Source: a virus. From it: DNA of 42,517 nucleotides. Location of the stretch: positions 1 to 42,517 of the IMG/VR virus record IMGVR_UViG_3300024289_000005. One strand, written 5' to 3'. The notes under the pieces were generated by a model that worked only from the letters and a program-made list of their open reading frames with translations, had not been told where the DNA came from and ran no database searches. Below, one piece after another: positions 8,430 through 16,086 of the stretch (its first letter is position 1; each line of letters starts with the position of its first letter). A program made the translations under genes and the position numbers.

Positions 8430-9197
8430 TCAGGACTTGGTGAGGTCGAAGGTGGGGGTGTCACTGGGGCGGAAAGCGATTTCCACGCTCTGGCCGTCGT
8501 CAGGGTTCACGGTGAGGCTGGCCGAGGTCAGGATCACGGGGACGGTGATCGAACGGCTCAGGGTGTCGTCCACAGTGCCGCCGCTCACAACGCGGTCGAT
8601 GTAGAGCTTCATCGTGGCGCCCACTTGCTGGCGCTGCAGCACGTCTTCCACCATCCGGTTAGACAGGTTGGTGTCGTCGTCGGTGGTGTAAACGGTGGCC
8701 GAGCCAGAACCATCGGCGAAGCCGGTGATGTAGCTGCGGAAAGGAGCGTACTGGCCGAGAGTCTGACCAATGGTGGTCACGTCGATCTCGGAGCGGGTGA
8801 TTTCAAAGCTCCACTCACGCACGGAACCCACAGCGGCGGGGGCGGCGTAAGCAACTTTGAAGGCGTTGGGGGAAACAGCAGTGCCGTTATCGGTGATCGC
8901 AACCGAAGAACCGCCCAGGGTGGCGGAAACAGTCAGTGCGCCAGTGGCGGCGGTGTAGCCGATCACGTAGTAGGTGGTGCCTGCAGACAATCCGGCGGGC
9001 AGGGTGCCGGTACCAGCAGCGCCAGTTTCGGTGTTGACGATGCTGAACTTCACAGGGTCGCCGACCTTGAGGTTCAGGTAGGTGTCGATCGTGATGACAT
9101 CAGTGGTGTCATTCACGTCGGATTCGCCGAACGTGGCGGTAGTGCCAGCAGGGGAGTAGTAGAGGGCGCCGGAGGTGCCCGACAGAACGGTGGCCAT
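8430..9197 (-). CDS. Major tail (tube) protein
   Basis: A 255-residue beta-rich protein placed between the tail terminator/completion genes and the chaperones, followed at once by a strong terminator, as expected for an abundant structural protein. Residues ~35-110 (VGDPVKFS, then GTTYYVIGYTAATGALTVSA) form an inserted beta module seen in other phage surface proteins. The remainder (SFEITRSEIDVTTIG, SATVYTTDD, then SITVPVILTSASLTVNPDD) resembles the tube fold of lambda gpV-like proteins. Tube polymerisation around the tape measure is inferred from position. Confidence 0.85.
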   Translation of the reverse strand: MATVLSGTSGALYYSPAGTTATFGESDVNDTTDVITIDTYLNLKVGDPVKFSIVNTETGAAGTGTLPAGLSAGTTYYVIGYTAATGALTVSATLGGSSVAITDNGTAVSPNAFKVAYAAPAAVGSVREWSFEITRSEIDVTTIGQTLGQYAPFRSYITGFADGSGSATVYTTDDDTNLSNRMVEDVLQRQQVGATMKLYIDRVVSGGTVDDTLSRSITVPVILTSASLTVNPDDGQSVEIAFRPSDTPTFDLTKS

Positions 9198-9273
9198 CGG
9201 TAGTTACCTAGTGGTGGACAATGTTGCGGGCACAGCCCGGCTTAATACAGGTTAGCGCCAGTGCTGTTAGTTA

Positions 9274-9741
9274 TTAAGAGAGCACTTGTGCCTGGAATCC
9301 TGCTTCAATTCTTGAGATAAAAAATGGCGTAAATGCACGACGGGATTGTTGATCTGGGGTAGTGCCGCCGAAACTGGGGCTAAATGTAGGGCCGTCGATA
9401 GGGCCGGTACGGGCATAAACGCCTGTCGCTGGTTTAGCGGTGGCGTTGATTGTCTGAAGGACTGTCGCGGCTACATTCACCAGGGTCTGGTTGCGGGAAG
9501 GACCGCGATCCTTTGGTGTGTAAGTGCGGATGACAATGACACCTCGGATGTTGTCCGGGTTTGTAGTAAGTGCCAGTTCGGTGGTAAGGCCGAACTGGAT
9601 ATTGACGTGAACGAACTCTTCGGCGCTATCTGCGTCGTCGTTCATCACGTTGTCGAAGTAAACAGGTACAGGCGGGGTCAAGTTGTTGTACGCCGAAAGT
9701 AGCGGCGACTCAAAAACGGCACGGACGGCTTGGTAGTTCAT
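9274..9741 (-). CDS. Tail terminator-like protein
   Basis: A 155-residue protein starting at ATG 9741 (MNYQAVRAVFESPLLSAYNN), in a TAATG overlap with the previous gene; the longer frame to 9831 lies inside that gene and is not needed. It has the PVYFDN...EEFVHVNIQFG pattern and a C-terminal F(I/F)SRIEAGF strand common in tail terminators (gpU-like), which cap the tail tube and join it to the head. It directly precedes the major tail protein gene. The fold call is by position and pattern only. Confidence 0.7.
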   Translation of the reverse strand: MNYQAVRAVFESPLLSAYNNLTPPVPVYFDNVMNDDADSAEEFVHVNIQFGLTTELALTTNPDNIRGVIVIRTYTPKDRGPSRNQTLVNVAATVLQTINATAKPATGVYARTGPIDGPTFSPSFGGTTPDQQSRRAFTPFFISRIEAGFQAQVLS

Positions 9742-10259
9742 TACCCGAATCCTTTGGCTGAACCGAACCCGGCACGGAAACCTTGCGCTAAGTCGGCCTG
9801 TAGCTGACCTGCTGCATTGTACCGAGCCCACCAGTCCAGAGGAGCAGTGCTCGTATTACCGCCAGATCCACTTACCTCACCTCTACGACCGCCTTCAGGT
9901 CTAGAACCGTACTGCTGAGGCTTTACAGGAGCTTGACGCCTAAATACCTCTGGTATATACGGCACTAGGTCCATAGCTTCAGCGGCATAATCTGAGCCAT
10001 TTTTTATTTCGTACCAAGTTCCGGCTTTAAATCGGGCCAATGGTACATTTCGCTTTGTGTATGTGTATATACGTCCAGAACCTCTAGGGCCTCCGACACT
10101 TGAACCTTTGGGTACGGCGTACCAGGCGGAAGAAAACTTGCCTGTATAAGCTGGCCCGGCCTTTGCTAAACCGTTCATTATTTGAACGGCAGCTGATTGT
10201 GCAGCTCTGCGAGTAGCGTCTTCGATGTCTTTTACTAAGAATTTAATATCGCGGGCCAT
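9741..10259 (-). CDS. Neck / tail completion protein (HK97 gp10-like)
   Basis: A 172-residue protein starting at ATG 10259 (MARDIKFLVKDIEDATRRAA), coupled by TAATG to the stopper gene. A helical N-terminus is followed by PAYTGKFSSAWYAVP, a motif typical of HK97 gp10-like tail completion proteins, and a Gly/Arg/Ser-rich loop before a C-terminal WWARYNAAGQLQADLA helix. The order (adaptor, stopper, completion, terminator, tube) supports a neck role. Confidence 0.7.
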   Translation of the reverse strand: MARDIKFLVKDIEDATRRAAQSAAVQIMNGLAKAGPAYTGKFSSAWYAVPKGSSVGGPRGSGRIYTYTKRNVPLARFKAGTWYEIKNGSDYAAEAMDLVPYIPEVFRRQAPVKPQQYGSRPEGGRRGEVSGSGGNTSTAPLDWWARYNAAGQLQADLAQGFRAGFGSAKGFG

Positions 10260-10636
10260 TATTGGGGCCTCAGGAGGATCGAGTGGACAACCGGGTTTTC
10301 GCCACGGGAGGTTTTGCACATGATGATGCGCCCCGTTTTGGTCGATCCGTTTTGGCTGTACTGGATACGGTCGCGGACGCTTGGAACGTATGTACCAAGC
10401 TCGGCGTTGCCGATGATCACCTTGAGATCGGTGGTTTGGTAGGCGCCCTCAAATTCTTCGGGTTTGGCCTCGAAGATCAGGGCGCGAACGGTGAGGCTGG
10501 TGTCCGCTCCAGTGACGGTGCCGGTGGTTGCGTTGTAGGTGGGGGTGGCGTTGGATTTGAGATAGGTGATGTTTTGGCCCCAGTCCGCTAGGAGGCGGGC
10601 CGGGATGGCGGCAAAAGTGGTATCTACAAGGCTCAT
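10259..10636 (-). CDS. Head-tail stopper-like protein
   Basis: A 125-residue beta-rich protein between adaptor and completion genes. It contains a central ALIFEAKPEEFEGAYQ segment followed by DLKVIIGNAELG and RDRIQYSQNG, a pattern common in small stopper proteins that close the portal channel after packaging. Start ATG 10636 lies one base after the upstream stop. The function is inferred from position and size. Confidence 0.7.
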   Translation of the reverse strand: MSLVDTTFAAIPARLLADWGQNITYLKSNATPTYNATTGTVTGADTSLTVRALIFEAKPEEFEGAYQTTDLKVIIGNAELGTYVPSVRDRIQYSQNGSTKTGRIIMCKTSRGENPVVHSILLRPQ

Positions 10637-10637
10637 A

Positions 10638-11168
10638 TCAACCTCGCATCACGCGGATCTGGTAGCCGTTCGCGCCACCCAGCGTGTAGGCGCCCAGGTA
10701 TGACTGGAGCCAGGGATAAACGTCGAAGACGTTGTTGATGACGTTGTTGGTCTTGTCGTCCTTGTAGCGGACCTTGAGGTCGCCGAGGGTGACTTCTTGG
10801 TACAGCTCGTCAGGGTCGCTTTCGGTGTTGGTGATCGCGTCGGTGTCGTTGGCGAGGGCGCGTGCCAGCTCGTAGGTGGCGTACTTAATGTCGGCGGGGA
10901 TGACGCTGCAGGTCAGCTCCACGCGGTCGATTTCGTAGTTATTGCGGGGCCACTTAAGGGCTTGGCCGTTGTCGCAGCGGTCGCCGAGGAAGTTCAGGCT
11001 GTCGATCCAGCGGGTGGCGCTGATTAGAGCGCGGTTTTTCTGGTCGTCGGTCTTGTCCGTCCATGTTGAGGAGTTGGGGACGGTCTCGAAATAGGTGTTT
11101 GCGTCAGCCAGCGTCACGTAACTGTTGGCCGTCGCGCTGCTCAAAGTAGCGTTGATTGCGGCTGGCAC
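10638..11168 (-). CDS. Head-tail adaptor (DnaT-like fold protein)
   Basis: A 176-residue protein downstream of the major capsid gene. It has YVTLADANTYFE near residue 17, then ALISATRWIDSLNFLGDR and a WPR motif, the signature of the DnaT-like family that serves as the first head-tail connector in many siphophages. It has its own TACACT box 25 bases upstream of the ATG, directly behind the capsid terminator, so connector genes appear to be transcribed separately from the abundant capsid message. Confidence 0.78.
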   Translation of the reverse strand: MPAAINATLSSATANSYVTLADANTYFETVPNSSTWTDKTDDQKNRALISATRWIDSLNFLGDRCDNGQALKWPRNNYEIDRVELTCSVIPADIKYATYELARALANDTDAITNTESDPDELYQEVTLGDLKVRYKDDKTNNVINNVFDVYPWLQSYLGAYTLGGANGYQIRVMRG

Positions 11169-11192
11169 AGTTACTTACAGAGCTTTTGTCTC

Positions 11193-11198
11193 AGTGTA
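11193..11198 (-). promoter_or_regulatory. TACACT -10-like box before head-tail adaptor gene
   Basis: CCGCTACACTGA, 25 bases before the adaptor ATG, directly behind the capsid terminator. Nearly the same 10-mer as at 8352. Confidence 0.5.
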
Positions 11199-11205
11199 GC
11201 GGCAA

Positions 11206-11233
11206 TGAAAAAGCCCCACCCGGAGGTGGGGCC
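11206..11233 (-). terminator. Rho-independent terminator after major capsid protein
   Basis: Minus strand GCCCCACC/GGTGGGGC stem with a short loop, then TTTTTC; it lies 22 bases after the capsid stop. Confidence 0.85.
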
Positions 11234-11254
11234 GATTCACACGCACTCTGATTA

Positions 11255-12334
11255 TCAGATGGTGCTGGTGTCGAGGGGGCTGTTGACGGTGAGCTGAACC
11301 AGGGGGATCAGGTCAATGTCGTAGGTGGCAGTCCAGTTGCCGGCGGTGGCCAGTGCGGCGTTGGTCGGGTTGTCGCCAGCGTCGCCCCACTTGGTGCCCA
11401 TCACGTGGTAGGCGCCGTGGTAATCCACCGAGAGCACGTCCTGCTTGGACAGAATGTTGCGGTCGGCCTCGATGCGGAGGTCCTGCTGCACACCTTCCAG
11501 GATGGTGCCCGACTTGGTGAGATAGCAGTAGAACTCGCGCTGGTGGCCAGCCGTGCCAGGGGCAACGGTGTTGACCAGGGGATCCATGATCACGCGGCAG
11601 CCGGCAAACTCGCCGATGGCGCGGGCACCAACGCCCACACCGCCGCCGCCCCACACCACGGCGCCAGAGGCGGCCAGGGCAGAGGTCGAGAAGGTCAGGA
11701 GACCGACCTGGTACAGGTAGAAGCCCACCGAGGGGTGAACCACCAGGGTGTCCAGTTCGTCGCCGCGCTCACCCAGCAGGTTGCGGGCACGAGCCACAGA
11801 CGCACCAGTCAGGAAGTTGGCTTCGGCTGCGCCGGAGGCAGCAGCGACGCCGAGGTCCAGTGCGTTAGCGCTGAGAGCGGTGCCAAACAGACCAGCCAGT
11901 TGGCTGAACAGGCGGGCGCTGTTCAGTTTGTTGATCGCGTCGGCGAGTTGGTTGCGGATGTGCAGCATGGGGTCTTCCCCAGCGGCGAGCATCGCAACGT
12001 CGTCCACTGCATACGCAAAACCGCGATGGCAGATGGTGGCGATCTGGGTGGCGGTGCCGATCTTCTGAGGGGTCAGATAGCCGGCGTTGCTGGTGCCCCA
12101 GGTGGCCGTCCCGTTCATGATCTCCTCGGTGGGAGCCACGGGGTTGAACTCGGGCACTTGGATGCGGGTGCCGCCTTCGCGGGCATCCAGCAGGGAGTTG
12201 CGAACAACGGCGCCGCTCTTCAGGAAGAGGCTGCGATCCTTGATCGCCTCAGACACGTAGGTGCTGAGATTATTGCGCTTGACGATGTCCGCGAGAAGGA
12301 CACCGCCCGAATAGTTCTGAAATGGTGCGGCCAC
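11255..12334 (-). CDS. Major capsid protein
   Basis: A 359-residue protein starting with GTG at 12334, preceded by a GGAG ribosome-binding site (near 12347-12350). Its location between scaffold and connector genes, its length, and motifs such as VVRNSLLDAREGGTRIQVPE, a central LDTLVVHPSVGFYLYQ strand and a GVGVGARAIGEFAGCRVIMD loop match HK97-fold coat proteins. It would form the icosahedral shell around the scaffold. It is followed by a strong terminator at 11206-11233. The gene is rich in GC-ending codons, consistent with high expression. Confidence 0.9.
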   Translation of the reverse strand: MAAPFQNYSGGVLLADIVKRNNLSTYVSEAIKDRSLFLKSGAVVRNSLLDAREGGTRIQVPEFNPVAPTEEIMNGTATWGTSNAGYLTPQKIGTATQIATICHRGFAYAVDDVAMLAAGEDPMLHIRNQLADAINKLNSARLFSQLAGLFGTALSANALDLGVAAASGAAEANFLTGASVARARNLLGERGDELDTLVVHPSVGFYLYQVGLLTFSTSALAASGAVVWGGGGVGVGARAIGEFAGCRVIMDPLVNTVAPGTAGHQREFYCYLTKSGTILEGVQQDLRIEADRNILSKQDVLSVDYHGAYHVMGTKWGDAGDNPTNAALATAGNWTATYDIDLIPLVQLTVNSPLDTSTI

Positions 12335-12403
12335 TTCAAGATCTCCAGGTTGGTGGGTGGGGGTTCAAGTCACAGACCTGAGTTGGGGGTGTCCCACGGG
12401 GAC

Positions 12404-13126
12404 TTACCGGCCCGCTTCTCTCTTCAGCACGGCTGCGAGATCAGGGTCGGAGGCTTCCAAGGCCATTTGCCTCGTTAAGTTAATACTACCTTCCTTCCAT
12501 GGGTTAGCCATTCCAGGGGCAATCGTGGAATTAGGTGTCGGTTTGGCACCCATTCCAGCGGCGCTGCTTGGTTTGAAATGGTGCTCGAATCCCGAGCCGG
12601 GATTCTTTAGGTTGGCGAGGTAGGTGTTGATGTCCTGTTCGACGCCGCCGTTGAGGACAACGACACTGCCGCTGTCGTTTTTACGCAGGTTGTTTTGCAA
12701 CAACTGGAGCATTTGCTCTGCGTTAATTGCTCCAGCCTGGCTGATTGCCGAGAGAGCGGTTGTTTTTACGGCGGCTTGTTCGTTGGATGTACGCAGGTCC
12801 TCCAGCTGGCGGTGGAGGTCAGTGATGACTTGGTCTTTTTCTTGGGCGGTCTTGTTGGCTTCCTCCCAGAGGTCTTTCCATTGGCCTTGGTCTTCCAGCG
12901 TTTTCTTGCGCTGGTCGTCCTGCTTCTTGTAGACCTCGTCGAGTTTGGCCTTGATACCTTGGAATTTTTCCTCGGCTTCGACGGCCTGTGCTTTCAACGC
13001 AGCAAGCTGACTTTCGTATTCCGCTTTGAGGGCGGCTGAATTGTCAGGTTGGGGAGCGGTGTCGGCTCCAGCCACGGGCTGGGCAGGAGTCACCACGGGT
13101 GTCTCCTGGATGACTTGCTCTTCCAT
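12404..13126 (-). CDS. Capsid scaffolding protein
   Basis: A 240-residue protein starting at ATG 13126 (MEEQVIQETPVVTPAQPV); a TTG at 13132 overlapping the upstream stop is an alternative. It has an acidic disordered N-terminus, a long charged coiled coil (residues ~35-115, rich in E/K/Q/A), then a Gly/Pro-rich region and a short basic C-terminal helix, the usual capsid-binding end of scaffolds. It directly precedes the capsid gene. The organisation is classic for a scaffold expelled before DNA packaging. Confidence 0.85.
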   Translation of the reverse strand: MEEQVIQETPVVTPAQPVAGADTAPQPDNSAALKAEYESQLAALKAQAVEAEEKFQGIKAKLDEVYKKQDDQRKKTLEDQGQWKDLWEEANKTAQEKDQVITDLHRQLEDLRTSNEQAAVKTTALSAISQAGAINAEQMLQLLQNNLRKNDSGSVVVLNGGVEQDINTYLANLKNPGSGFEHHFKPSSAAGMGAKPTPNSTIAPGMANPWKEGSINLTRQMALEASDPDLAAVLKREAGR

Positions 13127-13128
13127 GC

Positions 13129-13317
13129 TCAAAATTCGTACTCAGCGGTTTGGGAAATGGTTTCTTCGATGGCGCTGCGGCGTTTGGGGCGGGCAGGCTT
13201 GGGTTCTTCGGGTGCAGGGGCTGCGGCTGCATCGCGGGCGCGTGCAATCTCATCCAGTTCGACCATTTCCCAGCGGAAACTGCCGTCCGGTTGCTGCACG
13301 TAATCCAGGCTTTTCAC
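13129..13317 (-). CDS. Small hypothetical protein in head operon
   Basis: A 62-residue protein beginning with GTG (MKSLDYVQQPDGSFRWEMVE), with an Ala/Pro/Lys/Arg-rich middle and a tail EETISQTAEYEF. It sits between portal and scaffold and has a TATACT box 27 bases upstream. I do not recognise the family. Its place in the head operon suggests a minor head or assembly role. Confidence 0.6.
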   Translation of the reverse strand: MKSLDYVQQPDGSFRWEMVELDEIARARDAAAAPAPEEPKPARPKRRSAIEETISQTAEYEF

Positions 13318-13343
13318 CGGCGGATAACGGGTAGGACCGTTCT

Positions 13344-13349
13344 AGTATA
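13344..13349 (-). promoter_or_regulatory. TATACT -10-like box before 13317 gene
   Basis: TATACT followed by AG, 27 bases before the GTG at 13317; may drive scaffold and capsid genes. Confidence 0.5.
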
Positions 13350-13360
13350 GAACAGAAGAA

Positions 13361-14869
13361 TTAGGTGAGATCTTCCTGTTCTTCTTCCATAGATTCTTCT
13401 TCGGCGGATTCGGCAGGTTCCAGCTGCTCGTCGTCGTCGTTGTGGGACATAGTGCCAGTGCTTAGGATTTCGCCTTGGCGGAGAATGTCGCGGAATTCCT
13501 CTCGGTCGATCACCTGCTGCGCGAACAAGGAGGTCAGCGCCGTAATGTCTTGGCCGATCAGGCGGTCAATGTCGAAGTCGCGGCTGATATAGACCTTCGG
13601 AGGTTCCAGCTGGAGGTAGCGGGCAGCCAGATTGAAGGATTGCTGCAGGGTTTGCTGGAGGTCCATTGAAACCATGGACAGCATGGAGTTGGTGTCCACG
13701 CGGTCCAAGCGGCGGGCGTCGGCGGATTCGGCGACGAATTTCTGCTGGCTCAGCGTGCTAATGCCGAGCGTTGCCATCTGCTGCTGCAACTCGCGGATTT
13801 CGTTGGTTTGGGCTTCAAATGCGTTGGCCGCAGGCTCCACGTAGTAGATCTTGTTGCCCGGTTGGGTGGCGATGCCGTAGTTCACACTCACCGCCAGGTC
13901 CTTGGTCTGGTCGTCCCAGCCCTCAAGGACGAGCATTGGCTGGGAGGCGATGTGGAGGCTGTGGATGAGGTCGGCTTGGCGCTGGAAGTGCGCCAGGTTG
14001 AGGTAGGCAATGTCCAGCAGTGGGGGCTTGCTGACGAGCGTGTCGACCTTGTTTGAATACAGCGTGACGAGGGGGATTTCGCCCAAGCTGTAGGCGCCCG
14101 ATTCGACCAGTTCGTAGTCGGAGGTGCTGCTGGTGGCGTCGAAGCTGTTGGGGTAAGGGAAGCCGCCGGCTTGGATCTTCTTGGTTTCGGTCTGGCGGTA
14201 GATGCGGTAACGGCCCGGTTCGATCACGCGGACTTGGTCGTACACCGCTTCGCCGAACTCGCCTTCGGGGAGAACAGCTTTTTCTGCGATGCGGACTTGG
14301 ATCAGGTTGCCGTAGTTGACTTCGCGGTCCAGGCGCCAGCCGTAGACGTTGGCGGGGTCTACTTCGATCCAGTAGGGGCGGCGGCCCAAGGCGCGTTCTT
14401 CCGCAAGGCTGCGGGCGTCTGTCGGCGCTGGGAAATCAACCAGCGTGTGGCAGTGGCCGTAGGTCAGTGCGCAAATCAGGTTGCGGCGGGCGTATTCGTC
14501 TAGGTCAGAGCCGCAGCCGTCTACGTTCTTGGCGAAGACCTCGCTCCAGTAGGGGTCGCCTTCAAGAGTGATCGGTTTGCGCAGGATCAGGCCGGCTGCT
14601 GCGCGGATGAGACGTTGCGTGTAAGGAGAAAATACGGCGCGGTTTACGCGGGCTAAATAGGCGGTGTAATCCTCTCGGGGTTCCAGGGGGAGGAAGGCTT
14701 CGCTGTTCTCGCGGAGATACTCGGTGCCGAGTGTCACCGCTTTCATGATTTCCCAGCCCTTCATCTGGTCCATCACGGCGGCGGTGCGCGTGAAGGGGTT
14801 GTCAGAACCACCCATGTAGGTGGAACTGACTAGATGGGTGCGGATGCGACCGGGAACTGAGTAGGTCAT
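13361..14869 (-). CDS. Portal protein (DUF4055-like)
   Basis: A 502-residue protein upstream of the scaffold and capsid genes. N-terminal features are GGSDNPFTRTAAVMDQMKGW and EYLRENSEAFLPLEPREDY, then LIRAAAGLILRKPI, WSEVFAKNVDGCGSDLDEYA and a CALTYGHCHTLVDFP strand. This pattern resembles the DUF4055 portal family. The C-terminus is very acidic (runs of E and D near residues 470-502). Portals form the dodecameric DNA channel at one capsid vertex and dock the terminase. Start ATG 14869 lies 4 bases after the upstream stop. Confidence 0.85.
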   Translation of the reverse strand: MTYSVPGRIRTHLVSSTYMGGSDNPFTRTAAVMDQMKGWEIMKAVTLGTEYLRENSEAFLPLEPREDYTAYLARVNRAVFSPYTQRLIRAAAGLILRKPITLEGDPYWSEVFAKNVDGCGSDLDEYARRNLICALTYGHCHTLVDFPAPTDARSLAEERALGRRPYWIEVDPANVYGWRLDREVNYGNLIQVRIAEKAVLPEGEFGEAVYDQVRVIEPGRYRIYRQTETKKIQAGGFPYPNSFDATSSTSDYELVESGAYSLGEIPLVTLYSNKVDTLVSKPPLLDIAYLNLAHFQRQADLIHSLHIASQPMLVLEGWDDQTKDLAVSVNYGIATQPGNKIYYVEPAANAFEAQTNEIRELQQQMATLGISTLSQQKFVAESADARRLDRVDTNSMLSMVSMDLQQTLQQSFNLAARYLQLEPPKVYISRDFDIDRLIGQDITALTSLFAQQVIDREEFRDILRQGEILSTGTMSHNDDDEQLEPAESAEEESMEEEQEDLT

Positions 14870-14873
14870 TTAG

Positions 14874-15146
14874 CTACCATTTTTCGCGTGCCGCCCAGAA
14901 AGCGGCAGACATTTTGCCCTTCTTTATGTTAGCGGCGTGCCTAGCAAGGAACGCCTCGCGGCGTTTGCGGTCGGCTTCGCTTTCGCCGGCCTTCTTGGGG
15001 GATCCAGAGACGCCTTGTTGGCCGAAGCGGATTAGTTTTACTTGGTCGCCTTCTTTTGCGAGGACTACGTGTGATTTAGTGGGGTGTTTTGGGGTGCGTT
15101 TTGGTTTGTTGTAGCCGTCAAATTTTTCGCCGCGATACTCAATCAT
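14874..15146 (-). CDS. Conserved small basic protein (DUF6321-like)
   Basis: A 90-residue protein beginning MIEYRGEKFDGYNKPKRTP, with the C-terminal block GSPKKAGESEADRKRREAFL and then KGKMSAAFWAAREKW. That block is characteristic of a conserved phage/cyanobacterial family of unknown function. The start overlaps the previous gene's end by 8 bases (ATGATTGA). Strongly basic, it may be a DNA-binding or virion-internal protein, but nothing in the sequence proves it. Confidence 0.7.
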   Translation of the reverse strand: MIEYRGEKFDGYNKPKRTPKHPTKSHVVLAKEGDQVKLIRFGQQGVSGSPKKAGESEADRKRREAFLARHAANIKKGKMSAAFWAAREKW

Positions 15147-15336
15147 CGTCGTCCTCCTCGTCGTCGGGATCATTGATTGGCACCAGCACTTCGATGCCTT
15201 GGGCCAACATTGACACAAATCCGCCCAAGATTTCGGGGTTTTGGGGGGATTTGAAGACGAATGTGGCGTGCGTGAGGCCGTCTTCAGCGTCGATTTCGAT
15301 GTGAATGCAGCCTCCGTTGACGGTTTGGATCGCCAT
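15139..15336 (-). CDS. Small acidic hypothetical protein
   Basis: A 65-residue protein (MAIQTVNGGCIHIEIDAEDG) ending in a run of Asp/Glu (PDDEEDDDD). The start is coupled to the preceding gene by TAATG and the end overlaps the next gene by 8 bases. The acidic tail next to two strongly basic neighbours suggests a partner or charge-balancing role, but this is only inference. Confidence 0.65.
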   Translation of the reverse strand: MAIQTVNGGCIHIEIDAEDGLTHATFVFKSPQNPEILGGFVSMLAQGIEVLVPINDPDDEEDDDD

Positions 15337-15704
15337 TAGCTATCCGACAGTGCTCCAAGCGTTACGGTGATAGTAGGACCAGGATGGGTAATAGTTAAAA
15401 CGTTAAAGCTATAGTCGCGTACGGGCCTGTCTTGCACGAAGTACAAATAAGTACCATTAGCACTGATACGTTGAGCGCCAGCATGTTTTGTTGTGGCGTT
15501 AATTTCTCCGTAGTCAGAATTGCCTGTAAGGCTGCCGTCAAAGGAGATGTCGATGTGGCCTGCAACAAAACCTGTCACTTTTACCTGAAAGCAGCTATGC
15601 CCAGCAGTCACATTGGTGAAGAACAATGCGCCTACGGATGTAGTGCTCTGGCTTGGGTAGATCGTTAATTCGCCGTCGTAGACGGTGCCGGTTCCAGTGG
15701 CCAT
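15336..15704 (-). CDS. Beta-rich hypothetical protein
   Basis: A 122-residue protein without charged clusters or membrane segments, predicted beta throughout (TVYDGELTIYPSQSTTSVGA, then CFQVKVTGFVAGHIDISFDG and YLYFVQDRPVRDYSFNVLTI). Such sandwich-like small proteins are often head decoration or fibre-base proteins, but it lies away from the capsid gene and no family was recognised. Confidence 0.65.
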   Translation of the reverse strand: MATGTGTVYDGELTIYPSQSTTSVGALFFTNVTAGHSCFQVKVTGFVAGHIDISFDGSLTGNSDYGEINATTKHAGAQRISANGTYLYFVQDRPVRDYSFNVLTITHPGPTITVTLGALSDS

Positions 15705-15707
15705 GGG

Positions 15708-15872
15708 TTACTTTTTGCGGGGTTTCTTGGCGGTTTTGGCCGCTGCTTTGAAGTCGGCGGCTGTTGGGGCGCCTTTGCTGCCGGGTTTGCGCATCTTTTC
15801 GCCGGATCCAGCGGCGATGCGCTTGCGTTTGGCGTTGATATTTGCGTATAGACCCTGTTTCTTGGCGGCCAT
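15708..15872 (-). CDS. Small basic protein, KKQGLYANINAKR family
   Basis: A 54-residue protein: MAAKKQGLYANINAKRKRIA, then GSGEKMRKPGSKGAPTAADF and a lysine-rich end. This short motif is widely conserved in phages and usually lies near terminase or head genes. Start ATG 15872 is coupled by TAATG to the upstream gene. Its role is unknown; its basic charge suggests nucleic-acid contact. Confidence 0.75.
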   Translation of the reverse strand: MAAKKQGLYANINAKRKRIAAGSGEKMRKPGSKGAPTAADFKAAAKTAKKPRKK

Positions 15873-16054
15873 TACTTTTTGCCTCCCTTTTTGGTGGGTT
15901 TTTTGCGGGTTTTGCCGGCTTCGGATAGTGCAATGGCGATTGCTTGCTTCCGATTTGTCACCTTCTGGCCTGAACTGGACTTAAGAGTGCCAGTAGAGTA
16001 TTCGGACATGACCTTTTCGACCTTTTTCTGGGCCTTTGTTGGTTTTTTGGCCAT
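15872..16054 (-). CDS. Small basic protein (DUF6496-like)
   Basis: A 60-residue protein starting at ATG 16054 (MAKKPTKAQKKVEKVMSEYS). It carries GTLKSSSGQKVTNRKQAIAI followed by ALSEAGK, the hallmark of a conserved small family of unknown function found in phages and bacteria. A TACACT box lies 20 bases upstream, so it heads the block of four small genes leading to the portal. Confidence 0.75.
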   Translation of the reverse strand: MAKKPTKAQKKVEKVMSEYSTGTLKSSSGQKVTNRKQAIAIALSEAGKTRKKPTKKGGKK

Positions 16055-16073
16055 GGCACGAGGGCTTTGTACC

Positions 16074-16079
16074 AGTGTA
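16074..16079 (-). promoter_or_regulatory. TACACT -10-like box before 16054 gene
   Basis: CCGCCTTACACTGG, 20 bases before the ATG of the DUF6496-like gene, in the short gap after terL. Confidence 0.42.
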
Positions 16080-16086
16080 AGGCGGG

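Noticed and set aside
8625-9203. Plus-strand frame of 192 residues opposite the major tail protein
   Set aside because: Glycine-rich shadow caused by codon bias of the tube gene; no start context and wrong strand for the region.
11405-12478. Long plus-strand frame of 357 residues opposite the capsid gene
   Set aside because: It is the antisense shadow of the GC-rich capsid gene; the product is a Gly/Ala/Gln-rich string with no domain, and the minus-strand frame is clearly the coat protein.
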